Below, piece after piece: positions 15,729-23,390 of a DNA stretch of 49,290 bases. The DNA lies in the IMG/VR virus record IMGVR_UViG_3300033571_020575, positions 1 through 49,290 of that record, one strand, 5' to 3'. This DNA comes from a virus. Every line of letters begins with the position of its first letter. Position 1 is the first letter of the stretch. The notes below the pieces were generated by a model. The model was not told the DNA's origin and searched no databases. It worked only from the letters and a program-made list of their open reading frames with translations. The position numbers and the translations under genes were made by a program.

Positions 15729-16687
15729 CTCAAGTAAACTTGTCTCTGAAAGATAGGGCAAAATTGATATCACGTAGTTTTAACAGGTTAGAAGTTGACC
15801 TATCTTCTATGAAGATTCGAAAAAGCTCGGAGCAAAAAGATAAATTAGAAAAAGAAGTAAATTTCTACAAATACGCCCCGAGTGACATTAAAAACCTAAT
15901 GCCTTCTCTGTATGGGCACTCTGAAGACTATTCTTGGTATGAGATTGAATATATTGATGCTCCAACTCTTGGCAGAGAGTACATATTAAATTCAATTCCC
16001 CTCAAGACCTGGGAGCTAATTTTTAGCTATTTAAATAGGTTTCTTGTCAAATATATAGACCACAGTGTTGAAAGTGGTCCTGGGCAGTTATATGACGTTT
16101 TAATCAATAAGGCAATCAATAGGTCCAATCAAATCGAAGACCGGGTTCTTAAGTCAATATTCTTCGATGGCTGCACAATTAACGGAAAGCCTTATCCACC
16201 ACTAAACAGCTTGTTAAAGACTAAATCTGAAATTCTTTATAAAGTCCCTTTAACTGTTGGGCTGCTGCATGGAGATCTTTGCTTCTCCAATATTCTGTAC
16301 GGAGATGGTGGAAAGATAATTAAATTTATAGACCCTCGTGGAGGGTTCACTGAGCCTGCTATCGATGGGCCAACCGTTTATGACATAGCCAAAATTGCTC
16401 AGAGTGTTGTTGGTGGCTACGAGCAGCTTCTCTATAAGCGCTATTCGCTAATTCTTAAAGAAGATAACTACCTAATGGTGTTAGAAAAGCCAATCAACTA
16501 TGAGCGAGTTCTGCCAATCTACGAAGAGTTTATAGGGCAGTTCGGGGTCTCTGTGGCAGACTCTTATGTGTTGGCCGGGCTAATGCTGGCGGGAACTCCG
16601 CTACTTCATATGGAGGATTCAGATAGGGCAAAGGCACTGGCATTACAATCAGTCTTGTTACTGTCGGGAGATGTTCAATGGAAGTAA
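15719..16687 (+). CDS. Phosphotransferase (APH/choline-kinase-like)
   Basis: The protein contains V-G-L-L-H-G-D-L-C-F-S-N-I-L-Y (the HGDxxxxN catalytic loop) and F-I-D-P-R-G (the metal-binding Asp), as in aminoglycoside/choline/sugar kinases. A partial N-lobe precedes this. The ATG at 15719 lies inside the 3' end of the tRNA; tRNA processing would remove it, so TTG at 15740 is a credible true start. The gene overlaps the nucleotidyltransferase by 10 bases. Kinase plus nucleotidyltransferase is the usual way to make an activated sugar or sugar-like alcohol. Confidence 0.75.
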   Translation: MAGTQVNLSLKDRAKLISRSFNRLEVDLSSMKIRKSSEQKDKLEKEVNFYKYAPSDIKNLMPSLYGHSEDYSWYEIEYIDAPTLGREYILNSIPLKTWELIFSYLNRFLVKYIDHSVESGPGQLYDVLINKAINRSNQIEDRVLKSIFFDGCTINGKPYPPLNSLLKTKSEILYKVPLTVGLLHGDLCFSNILYGDGGKIIKFIDPRGGFTEPAIDGPTVYDIAKIAQSVVGGYEQLLYKRYSLILKEDNYLMVLEKPINYERVLPIYEEFIGQFGVSVADSYVLAGLMLAGTPLLHMEDSDRAKALALQSVLLLSGDVQWK

Positions 16688-17379
16688 TCATTCCACTAGC
16701 TGGGCTGGGGACCAGACTTAGCGAACGCTATTCTGAACCAAAACCATTTATAAAGCTAGGTAGGAAAACCCTGCTAGAGATTTCTATGCTAGGTCTACCA
16801 GAAGCAAATGGATATGTTTTTGTATGTCGCCAAGAAAACTTTAGTCAGCTTTCTGACCTTGTGCAGCAGATGCCAAGCTTAGCTGGAAAGAACTGTCGAA
16901 TCTCTGTGGTGCCGGGTGCAACGGGTGGCCAAGCAGAAACAGTTATGGCTGGGCTAAAACTTGTCAAAGCAAACGCCCCTATTGTTATCAGCAACTGCGA
17001 CACCTTCTTTTCCAAAGACTTCGTTGTTCCAAAGGGGGTCGATGGAGCGATAGGAACTTTTGAATCCGACAGTCCTGCTTATTCTTATGTAGCCGTCAAA
17101 GATGGTCTAGTAACTAGGGCGGTTGAAAAAGAAGTTATATCTAATAGAGCAACCTCCGGTCTGTATTACTTTTCAAGTAAAGACCTATATTTGGAGGCTT
17201 ATCAAAGAACCAATTGGTCAGTTTTCAAAGAAAAGTATGTCGCTCCGATGTATAACTGCTTGTCCGCCTACGGGCTAAAAGTAAAAGAAATTCCAATGGA
17301 AAGGGTAATTCCACTTGGCACAGAGGCAGAAATCGACTATGCTCTAGAAAGTCAAAACTTACTAGAGCTAATCGGATGA
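16678..17379 (+). CDS. Sugar-phosphate nucleotidyltransferase
   Basis: The 233-residue protein starts MEVIIPLAGLGTRLSERYSEPKPF, the G-x-G-T-R-x(n)-P-K-P signature of NTP-transferases such as RmlA and LicC. VISNCDTFF carries the metal-binding Asp. The length fits the short, non-hexapeptide members. It is co-encoded with the kinase upstream and overlaps the methyltransferase downstream by 4 bases. The likely product is an NDP- or CDP-activated donor for the glycosyltransferases; the substrate is unknown. Confidence 0.85.
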   Translation: MEVIIPLAGLGTRLSERYSEPKPFIKLGRKTLLEISMLGLPEANGYVFVCRQENFSQLSDLVQQMPSLAGKNCRISVVPGATGGQAETVMAGLKLVKANAPIVISNCDTFFSKDFVVPKGVDGAIGTFESDSPAYSYVAVKDGLVTRAVEKEVISNRATSGLYYFSSKDLYLEAYQRTNWSVFKEKYVAPMYNCLSAYGLKVKEIPMERVIPLGTEAEIDYALESQNLLELIG

Positions 17380-18107
17380 GCATAGAACTAAACAAAATTT
17401 ACAACGAAAACTGCTTAGAAACCATGAGCAGGATGGAAGACGAATTTGTCGACCTAGTGGTTACGTCGCCTCCCTATGATAACTTGCGCACGTACGAAGG
17501 CTACTCTTTTGACTTTGAGGCAATAGCCAAAGAACTGCACCGAGTTGTAAAGAAAGATGGCGTTGTCGTTTGGGTTGTGGGAGACGCCACTATTGATGGG
17601 TCAGAAACCGGAACATCATTTAAACAGGCGCTATATTTTATTGAGCTGGGCTTTAAGCTGCACGACACGATGATTTATGAAAAGAACAGTCCTGCTTATC
17701 CAGCACGTAGAGGTGGTAACCGCTACACCCAAATATTTGAGTACATGTTTGTTTTTACTAAAGGAAAGCCCGCTAGCAGATTAATTTGCGATAAGCCAAA
17801 CAAGTGGGCTGGGTATAAAGACTTTTCTGGAAAGTTGAAAAATCCAGTGCCAGAATTTTCACCTAGAAACAATATCTGGAAATACGTGACAAGTTTTAAC
17901 GGAGTAAAGCACCCTGCGCCATTTCCAGAAGAACTGGCCAAGGACCACATACTTTCTTGGAGTGACGAAGGTGGAGTTGTTTACGACCCTTTCATGGGAA
18001 GTGGTACCACTGGCAAGATGGCAAAACTTAATGGACGCCACTACGTTGGTTCAGAAGTAAGCGACGCCTACACTGAGATAGCCATAAAGAGGATTGATGG
18101 TCAGTAA
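17376..18107 (+). CDS. DNA (N4-cytosine/N6-adenine) methyltransferase
   Basis: The 243-residue protein is a canonical beta-class enzyme: V-T-S-P-P-Y (motif IV) near residue 32 and D-P-F-M-G-S-G-T-T (motif I) near residue 205. SPPY favours N4-cytosine but also occurs in adenine enzymes. It has no partner nuclease in view, so it is probably an orphan that protects phage DNA. It has the best-preserved active site of the three methyltransferases of this type here. Confidence 0.9.
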   Translation: MSIELNKIYNENCLETMSRMEDEFVDLVVTSPPYDNLRTYEGYSFDFEAIAKELHRVVKKDGVVVWVVGDATIDGSETGTSFKQALYFIELGFKLHDTMIYEKNSPAYPARRGGNRYTQIFEYMFVFTKGKPASRLICDKPNKWAGYKDFSGKLKNPVPEFSPRNNIWKYVTSFNGVKHPAPFPEELAKDHILSWSDEGGVVYDPFMGSGTTGKMAKLNGRHYVGSEVSDAYTEIAIKRIDGQ

Positions 18108-18297
18108 AAAAAGGTCCTGGGCTAAATCGCTGACTTGGCGGGTTATAGCTATCGTCAGCACCTTTGCCATCGGGTACGTGCTGACTGGCAGTTTGGCATT
18201 TGCTGCCTCCTTGACACTAATCTCTAACGTGATTAACTTTGTCTTGTACTACCTGCATGAGCGGGTCTGGCTAAAAATTAAATGGGGCAAAGAGTAG
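18097..18297 (+). CDS. DUF2061 small membrane protein
   Basis: The protein reads KSLTWRVIAIVSTFAIGYVLTGS, then a second hydrophobic stretch and LYYLHERVWLKIKWG, matching the DUF2061 pattern (K-x-x-W-R ... YYLHERxW). It has two transmembrane helices. ATG at 18097 has agagg just before it; a TTG three bases earlier is possible. It overlaps the methyltransferase end. Function of the family is unknown. Confidence 0.8.
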   Translation: MVSKKRSWAKSLTWRVIAIVSTFAIGYVLTGSLAFAASLTLISNVINFVLYYLHERVWLKIKWGKE

Positions 18298-18464
18298 TGG
18301 CTAAAGACAAAAAGATAGACGCCCCTATTGTTGAAGACGCCGACGAACGGACAGCAATGTTTGGGTGGTGTTTGACAGGACACCATGATGGGTGTATCGT
18401 GAGGATTCCTAGGTACAAGTGTGCCTGCAAATGTCACAAGGAGGCAAAAGATGGCATTAACTAG
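18282..18464 (+). CDS. Small Cys/His-rich protein
   Basis: A 60-residue ORF ending with CLTGHHDGCIVRIPRYKCACKCH, a likely zinc knuckle. It overlaps the membrane protein by 16 bases and the next gene by 14. GTG at 18297 is an alternative start. It contains the second 21-base identical motif copy (18316-18336). No known family is recognised. Confidence 0.55.
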   Translation: MGQRVVAKDKKIDAPIVEDADERTAMFGWCLTGHHDGCIVRIPRYKCACKCHKEAKDGIN

Positions 18465-18636
18465 AAGTGGAGTCAGTTGGGCGTCAGTAATGATGACAGA
18501 TGGCATAGTATACGAAGGAATTGTTAGTGAAGAGACTTCCTATGGAATATACCTTCACATAGGTGGAAATTCGGACAGATTGTCTATGTTTCCCTGGCAC
18601 GCTGTGAGCAGAGTCGTTTATAAACTTCCGTTATAA
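18451..18636 (+). CDS. Small beta-rich protein, possibly Sm-like
   Basis: The 61-residue protein from ATG 18451 has a strong aaggagg SD 7 bases upstream. Its sequence WASVMMTDGIVYEGIVSEET, then IYLHIGG and FPWHAVSRVVY, alternates in the way of a five-strand Sm/SH3 barrel. Sm-like RNA binding is a guess from pattern alone. Confidence 0.6.
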   Translation: MALTRSGVSWASVMMTDGIVYEGIVSEETSYGIYLHIGGNSDRLSMFPWHAVSRVVYKLPL

Positions 18637-18645
18637 GATTTTAGT

Positions 18646-19266
18646 ATGTCCATCACAATAACTGAGCAATTTATTAGTGAAGATGATTGCAAGAGGTATT
18701 TAAGCTTTTTAGAGCCTAAAGCTACGCTAACCGAGCGAACCGGCATTATGAATGCCTTAGGCTATCCGTCTTCTTTATTTGCCTCAAAAATTGGCAAAGA
18801 AACTGGTGTAATTCCAGGCGAGCAAAGTGAAATTAACTTTGAAATTGGCGAATTATTTGAAAAAATAAAAGCTAAAGCCGAAGATGTTTTTGGTAGAGAA
18901 ATTGATTTGTGTAATGCAAACTATCAAATGCTACCAAAAGGTAGCTCAAACCCCATGCACTCAGACACCACAAAAGACGATGGCAGTCCACTGGCTAAAG
19001 ATGGGTCTCCCGAGGAAGTTGAGTGGAGCGGTCTTTTATATTTAAATACGACTGGAAAAGATTTTGAGGGAGGAACTCTATACTTTGAAAAACAAGATTT
19101 AGAGTACTTTCCAAAAGCCGGAGACTTAGTGTTGTTTCGTGGAGATATGGAACACAGACACGAAGTTAGAACAGTGCTGGAGGGCGAAAGAAAGAATCTG
19201 GTCTTCTTCTGGGCAAACCGCGGAAATGTTTCCGATGGTAATAGATTTGACGTAGATTATACTTAA
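18646..19266 (+). CDS. 2OG-Fe(II) oxygenase, prolyl-4-hydroxylase-like
   Basis: The 206-residue protein has HxD in P-M-H-S-D-T, then WSGLLYLNTTGKDFEGGTLYF, FPKAGDLVLFRG, distal His in E-H-R-H-E-V and Arg in G-E-R-K-N-L-V-F-F. All iron and 2-oxoglutarate residues are present. TAAGAT (18634-18639) ends 6 bases before the ATG and no SD is seen, so it is probably leaderless. It heads a unit with a Rossmann protein and the fourth SGNH-like gene. Confidence 0.87.
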   Translation: MSITITEQFISEDDCKRYLSFLEPKATLTERTGIMNALGYPSSLFASKIGKETGVIPGEQSEINFEIGELFEKIKAKAEDVFGREIDLCNANYQMLPKGSSNPMHSDTTKDDGSPLAKDGSPEEVEWSGLLYLNTTGKDFEGGTLYFEKQDLEYFPKAGDLVLFRGDMEHRHEVRTVLEGERKNLVFFWANRGNVSDGNRFDVDYT

Positions 19267-19292
19267 CTAGAAAAATTTTTTAGGAGAACTAA

Positions 19293-19907
19293 TTGGCTAC
19301 AAGTGTTTGTGTACTTGGATATGGGCAACTTGCTCAGGCGTTAGTTAAAAAACTAAAATTGTTTAGTAACTATGGAAACAATTTTAGAGTTCACTGCGTA
19401 CATGTGCGGGACTCAAACTCAGATAAATATAGCCAACTTTCAACCGTAATTAAGCACAGTGAAACAAACTGGCTCAGAGTTTTGCTGGATGGTACGGAAA
19501 ACACAGAAAATTGCACCCCTCTCGGTCATGATACTGATTGGCTCCTAAATTCTGATGGCCATAACATAGTTGTTGATTGCATGTCTTATAACGAAGACGC
19601 AGTTAAATTACTTTTTAAAATGTTAAGAAAAGAAAAAAATTTTCGATACATAATTTCAGGATTAAAAATAGCTGAGGGGCACGGTGGGGACCTTCAAACT
19701 GTGGCAAATACTCATGGGGGAGTTTTTAATTTTGAGCCGGCATATGAAACGGGCATAGACAAAGTAGTCGATAAAATATATGAAGATATTATAAATCAGT
19801 ATGAAATCGAAATGAGAAGAGCTAAAAAAGAGGAAGAAGAAAAGCTAAGACTATCTGGTCAGCCCTGTGGATTAGAAGATACCTTTTCCTGGGAAGAACT
19901 AAAATAG
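19293..19907 (+). CDS. Rossmann-fold NAD(P)-binding protein
   Basis: The 204-residue protein begins on TTG behind aggaga and reads SVCVLGYGQLAQALVKKL, a GxGxxA dinucleotide-binding loop at the extreme N-terminus. I-V-V-D-C-M-S and Y-I-I-S-G-L-K resemble homoserine-dehydrogenase-like and other oxidoreductase N-domains. A Lys/Glu coiled segment near residue 175 precedes a short tail. No catalytic domain is evident. The gene overlaps the next by one base. Confidence 0.6.
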   Translation: MATSVCVLGYGQLAQALVKKLKLFSNYGNNFRVHCVHVRDSNSDKYSQLSTVIKHSETNWLRVLLDGTENTENCTPLGHDTDWLLNSDGHNIVVDCMSYNEDAVKLLFKMLRKEKNFRYIISGLKIAEGHGGDLQTVANTHGGVFNFEPAYETGIDKVVDKIYEDIINQYEIEMRRAKKEEEEKLRLSGQPCGLEDTFSWEELK

Positions 19908-20914
19908 TGCACTTTGAAGAGAATGAGTTTTATAGAGATTTATTTGTAAAAAAGGATTTCAGTGAATACCATGGCGAAGAGCCTTTTTTAGATTATAAAT
20001 TTATTCAAGAAGACCCTGGCCGTAAATATAAAGTAAATATGTATGGCTTTAGATGTGGTCCATTTAATAAAAATGCTGACTTTCTTTTTGCAGGATGCTC
20101 TGTCACCTATGGGAATGGGATAGCCGAAGAAAATGTTTGGGGAAACGTTTTAAGTAGTAAACTTAAAAAAAATTCGTTTCCTATTGCGCTGAGCGGTGTT
20201 TCTATTTCTTGGATAGTTGACCAATTGTTTGTGTTTTTTGGTCAATATGGTAATCCTAATATGGTTCTTTGTTTCTTTCCTGATGCTTACAGAATAAATC
20301 TTCCTATAGACGGAAAACACTATAGAAACAAAAGTCGAAAGCAAAATAAGTTAATGGGTGGTATTTCTTATTTTTCTCACGCTCATTTAGATTCTCCTAG
20401 GGGAAAAATTTCTAACGAATATTTAAAAATGCCGTATGACTATGAAAAAGCTATTTCTCCTTACCTTGCAATAAATGACAATATTAGAAGTATTAGGCGG
20501 TTAGAGCAGTATTGCAATTCTGTAGGAATAAAACTATTATGGTCCTCCTGGGAAGAAGAATTTTTGAATACTGCAAAATCTATTCAAAAAATAGAAGAGC
20601 TTAAGTTTGACAATTATTTCGACATTAGGGAATATGGTCACGTAGTTTCTGCAAAGTTATTTGAGGGGCGCAGGAAAAATATATTTTTTAATACTATTAA
20701 AGAAATGGAAACCTGTAGAAATATTCACATTCATGAAGAATGTTCATGCTATTTAGATTGCCACAGTGAATTTAGAGAAAAAATAGGGGAAGAATTTGAC
20801 TATGGAACAGATAACAAAAACAGGCTGACCGCCTCTCACCCGGGAGCTCACTATCACCTACATTGCGCCGAAGCATTTGAAAGAAGAATAAAAGAGCTTG
20901 GTTGGTCAATCTAG
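19907..20914 (+). CDS. SGNH-hydrolase-like protein, paralogue 4 of 4
   Basis: The 335-residue protein starts on GTG within the previous stop. It has F-A-G-C-S-V-T-Y-G-N-G near residue 62, ALSGVSISWIV, QYGNPNMVLCFFPDAYR, LLWSSWEEE and H-P-G-A-H-Y-H-L-H-C-A-E. It is the most diverged copy: the S-K-K-P-H block is replaced and W-S-T-W-D is W-S-S-W-E. It ends the accessory block. Confidence 0.58.
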   Translation: MHFEENEFYRDLFVKKDFSEYHGEEPFLDYKFIQEDPGRKYKVNMYGFRCGPFNKNADFLFAGCSVTYGNGIAEENVWGNVLSSKLKKNSFPIALSGVSISWIVDQLFVFFGQYGNPNMVLCFFPDAYRINLPIDGKHYRNKSRKQNKLMGGISYFSHAHLDSPRGKISNEYLKMPYDYEKAISPYLAINDNIRSIRRLEQYCNSVGIKLLWSSWEEEFLNTAKSIQKIEELKFDNYFDIREYGHVVSAKLFEGRRKNIFFNTIKEMETCRNIHIHEECSCYLDCHSEFREKIGEEFDYGTDNKNRLTASHPGAHYHLHCAEAFERRIKELGWSI

Positions 20915-20924
20915 AGCCATTTTG

Positions 20925-20933
20925 TGCTAGGCT
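20925..20933 (+). promoter_or_regulatory. Extended -10 promoter, leaderless
   Basis: TGC-TAGGCT ends 6 bases before the ATG at 20940. A weak TTGGTC lies upstream. The same TGCTAGGNT word precedes genes at 25158 and 39227. Confidence 0.65.
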
Positions 20934-20939
20934 GTGAGT

Positions 20940-21281
20940 ATGGCAATAAACGATTTTGAGTATGTAGAAGACCCTACTGGCTTTAGGGGTTCGACCTTTT
21001 CCACTTTTCAAGACGGCGATATGGAAGTCTTTGAGGTAAGTATTGCCAAGGCCATTCTTAAGAAGCAAGAGGCCCTAAAAGCAATAGACGCCCTTACTGA
21101 TGCAGCAGGCGAATCCTGGTTTGAACTGGGGGAAAAGCTGGCTGAAAAAAGGTTTATGGGGGTACTTGACAATCTGGAGGCTAAGTTGGTAGACTCCGAG
21201 GAAGATGCCAAGATGGTTATCGGAATCATTCGAGAAATGGTCAAAAGTGCCAAAGAAGAAGACGACGGAGCCAGAGCCTAA
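20940..21281 (+). CDS. Uncharacterised acidic helical protein
   Basis: A protein of about 113 residues, mostly helical and acidic (IAKAILKKQEALKAIDALTDAAGESWFELGEKL...). ATG 20940 is preferred over GTG 20934 because the promoter places the transcript start on this ATG. No family is recognised. It overlaps the next gene. Confidence 0.7.
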   Translation: MAINDFEYVEDPTGFRGSTFSTFQDGDMEVFEVSIAKAILKKQEALKAIDALTDAAGESWFELGEKLAEKRFMGVLDNLEAKLVDSEEDAKMVIGIIREMVKSAKEEDDGARA

Positions 21282-21618
21282 ACCTCTGGTTATAAAGCGG
21301 GTTTTTAAGCCCGAACGTTGTGCTAGTCACAAATTCATTACAGAAGTTGATGGGCGCGTCGACATGCTGTCTTCTAAAGAAGTTACTGACGATTCTATTT
21401 GTTTTAACTGCGGACTTTACTTTTCGACTTGGTCTTGGTATTCTGAAAAAATAAATGACAGCTTCTGGAAGGGAGTAGACAATGAAGCAGGACAAACGAT
21501 TAACTTTGTGGCTCAAACAGTTGGAGCAGTTGAAGACAAAGTTACACGAAACTGGGGAGAGCAGCTCCTCGAAAAATTACGAGAGAGAAGAAAGACAAAT
21601 GGAAAACAACGATTTTAG
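21205..21618 (+). CDS. Uncharacterised protein with zinc-finger-like cysteines
   Basis: A protein of up to 137 residues with a Lys/Pro-rich N-terminus and C-A-S-H-K-F ... I-C-F-N-C-G-L-Y-F, possibly one zinc site. ATG 21205 lies 77 bases inside the preceding gene behind gagga; GTG 21247 is an alternative. The basic tail (RERRKTNGKQRF) overlaps the next gene. Confidence 0.6.
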   Translation: MPRWLSESFEKWSKVPKKKTTEPEPKPLVIKRVFKPERCASHKFITEVDGRVDMLSSKEVTDDSICFNCGLYFSTWSWYSEKINDSFWKGVDNEAGQTINFVAQTVGAVEDKVTRNWGEQLLEKLRERRKTNGKQRF

Positions 21619-21769
21619 CTATACAACTGACCAGATGGCAGAAATTTATGCAAAGTTAGAAGTAGCAAGAATGCTAACCAAGATGGGCAGCGATATGGCT
21701 AAGCAGGTTGAAACTGACATTAAATTCTTTAAGATGACTAACGGAGACACCGCATCAAACGATGAGTAA
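21599..21769 (+). CDS. Small uncharacterised helical protein
   Basis: A 56-residue helical protein (MENNDFSYTTDQMAEIYAKL...). The frame is open from 21482, but that start would overlap the upstream gene by 137 bases, so the ATG at 21599 with a gagaag run before it is preferred. It overlaps the HNH gene by 8 bases. Confidence 0.6.
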   Translation: MENNDFSYTTDQMAEIYAKLEVARMLTKMGSDMAKQVETDIKFFKMTNGDTASNDE

Positions 21770-22292
21770 AAAACTTGAATTAAATTCTAAACAGCTTCAA
21801 AATTTTTGGGCAAAAGTAGCTAAAGCTGGTGAAAACGAGTGTTGGCTGTGGACCGGAGCTACAAACAGTAAAAACTACGGGTCTTTTGCAATAAACAGTT
21901 CTGGAGTTTCGGCACACAAAATTGCATGGGCTTTAGAATACAATGATGGAATTTTATCAGACTCTAATAATCACATCATGCACTCGTGTGATGTTCGTAA
22001 TTGCGTAAACCCTAAGCACCTATCCATTGGTACTGCGAAAGACAACGTGAAAGACGCTATTACTAAAGGACGAATGGTAGTTAGAGTTCCTAGCAAAGAT
22101 GAACTATGTAAAAATGGCCACCCCCGGAATGAGGAAAATACCCACCCAAAATACAACACCTGTATTTTGTGCATGAGAAAATCAAATGCTGAGTCTAAGC
22201 GCAGAGAGCGCGAACGTGATAGGGAAGCCTATAATAAATATCACCGCGAGTACTATCAAAAAGTTGGATACAAGCCAAAAGGAACAAAGTAG
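21762..22292 (+). CDS. HNH endonuclease (HNH_3, homing type)
   Basis: The 176-residue protein has CWLWTGATNSKNYGSFA, A-H-K-I-A-W-A-L-E, then I-M-H-S-C-D-V-R-N-C-V-N-P-K-H-L-S-I-G-T-A-K-D-N, the HNH_3 core with its zinc cysteines. A C-x2-G-H...C-x2-C ribbon and a long basic helix for DNA binding follow. Phages carry such genes as free-standing homing endonucleases. It sits cleanly between small genes without splitting one. Confidence 0.92.
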   Translation: MSKKLELNSKQLQNFWAKVAKAGENECWLWTGATNSKNYGSFAINSSGVSAHKIAWALEYNDGILSDSNNHIMHSCDVRNCVNPKHLSIGTAKDNVKDAITKGRMVVRVPSKDELCKNGHPRNEENTHPKYNTCILCMRKSNAESKRRERERDREAYNKYHREYYQKVGYKPKGTK

Positions 22293-22408
22293 TGCAAGAC
22301 ATTATGTACAAAACATTTGGTTCTGCGTGGGCTTACTACGTTGCATTTGGAATCCTGTTTGTTTGGTGGCTAATAGAAAGGACTGCCAGAAAGAAGAAAG
22401 ATGATTAA
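22292..22408 (+). CDS. Tiny single-pass membrane protein
   Basis: A 38-residue ORF starts on GTG at the HNH stop: aromatic transmembrane helix (AWAYYVAFGILFVWWLI) then basic tail ERTARKKKDD. It overlaps the next ORF by 8 bases. Lack of an SD and its small size limit certainty. Confidence 0.5.
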   Translation: MQDIMYKTFGSAWAYYVAFGILFVWWLIERTARKKKDD

Positions 22409-22532
22409 GTACTACTGGAAAAAGATTGATTGGAACGTAGTAACGGTAGTTATATTGATTGGTATGGTTCCTGCTATGCTAATTATTGGGGCTTTGTTTT
22501 TCCCACTATTTACTTCTTACTACGGAGAATAA
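22401..22532 (+). CDS. Tiny single-pass membrane protein
   Basis: A 43-residue ORF, MIKYYWKKIDWN then VVTVVILIGMVPAMLIIGALFF, one transmembrane helix. SD-like aagaaag lies before the ATG. The stop directly precedes the ATG at 22533. Function unknown; small membrane proteins of this sort can be lysis or superinfection factors. Confidence 0.55.
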   Translation: MIKYYWKKIDWNVVTVVILIGMVPAMLIIGALFFPLFTSYYGE

Positions 22533-22931
22533 ATGTCTGACTTCACTGCTGCGGAATACCAAGACGCCTTCAATGATTGGTATGAAGACTATGAGATTGG
22601 CGAGTTTATAGAGTACTCGGAAGAGAACTGGGAAAAAGTTCAGAAGATGGACCCGCACTATATTTGGACTCACCACTCTACCTGTGAAGATGAGAAGGTA
22701 ACTGCGGGAGCTACGCTATACAGTAACAGCTGCTGCTGGGGAACGTTTGGTTGGTACGTGGCAAAAGAGCCTTGGGTGGGGGACCCGGAGACTTATTATG
22801 AAAGCTACAAATCCAGTGCATATCTTCCTTGCGAAACTTGCAATCCAGATGGAGAGGGAGATGATGAAGACTTTGATAAAGAGTGTGAATATTGTGCTGG
22901 TGAAGGCTGGATTAACCACTACTTTGATTAA
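22533..22931 (+). CDS. Uncharacterised acidic protein with DnaJ-like zinc motif
   Basis: The 132-residue protein has a very acidic, aromatic N-half and a C-terminal C-E-T-C-N...C-E-Y-C-A-G-E-G, two CxxC knuckles like DnaJ zinc centres. It also has SNSCCWGTFGWYV in the middle. It belongs to a string of tightly spaced small genes. Confidence 0.75.
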   Translation: MSDFTAAEYQDAFNDWYEDYEIGEFIEYSEENWEKVQKMDPHYIWTHHSTCEDEKVTAGATLYSNSCCWGTFGWYVAKEPWVGDPETYYESYKSSAYLPCETCNPDGEGDDEDFDKECEYCAGEGWINHYFD

Positions 22932-22939
22932 AAATAAAA

Positions 22940-23233
22940 ATGAGTTTTGAGAGATTTGGTAGCTCGGATGTTTACATCTTTGAGCACGTCGGCGGCTACA
23001 TTGAGTGCTGCGGTTGCTCTTTAATTAGGGGTGAAGATGAGAATGATTGGTTTGTAAAGCTAAGCACCCCCAGAGATGCACTAAATCATTTGGATGCGCA
23101 TGAGGCTGCTGGAGACGACATTGGCGGAGCTAGGCAAAGAATCGAAAAAGAATATGAAGATTTATATGCCACCATTAAACCCTACAATGGGAATATCCCA
23201 AGTCGGTTTAGGGACGCATCTAATGGAGAGTGA
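22940..23233 (+). CDS. Conserved small actinophage-type protein
   Basis: The 97-residue protein reads VYIFEHVGGYIECCGCSL, then TPRDALNHLDAHEAAGDDIG and a charged helix. Similar proteins recur in actinobacteriophages without known function. The C-C-G-C and His residues suggest zinc binding. Confidence 0.75.
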   Translation: MSFERFGSSDVYIFEHVGGYIECCGCSLIRGEDENDWFVKLSTPRDALNHLDAHEAAGDDIGGARQRIEKEYEDLYATIKPYNGNIPSRFRDASNGE

Positions 23234-23390
23234 AACCTGGGTAATCTACTCTAAAGAGGCGAACACGCCCATTTGGAAATCATCAAATAAAAAAGATTTG
23301 ACTAGAATGTTAATCGAGCTTAAAACTCATTTAGGCGATAAATTTGACATAAAAATATATAAGGAGAAAAATGAAGGTACTAGTAAATAG
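23223..23390 (+). CDS. Small uncharacterised protein
   Basis: A 55-residue alpha/beta protein (MESETWVIYSKEANTPIW...). The ATG at 23223 overlaps the previous gene by 11 bases; the longer frame from 23094 runs against that gene and is not used. It overlaps the following gene by 20 bases. Confidence 0.55.
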   Translation: MESETWVIYSKEANTPIWKSSNKKDLTRMLIELKTHLGDKFDIKIYKEKNEGTSK

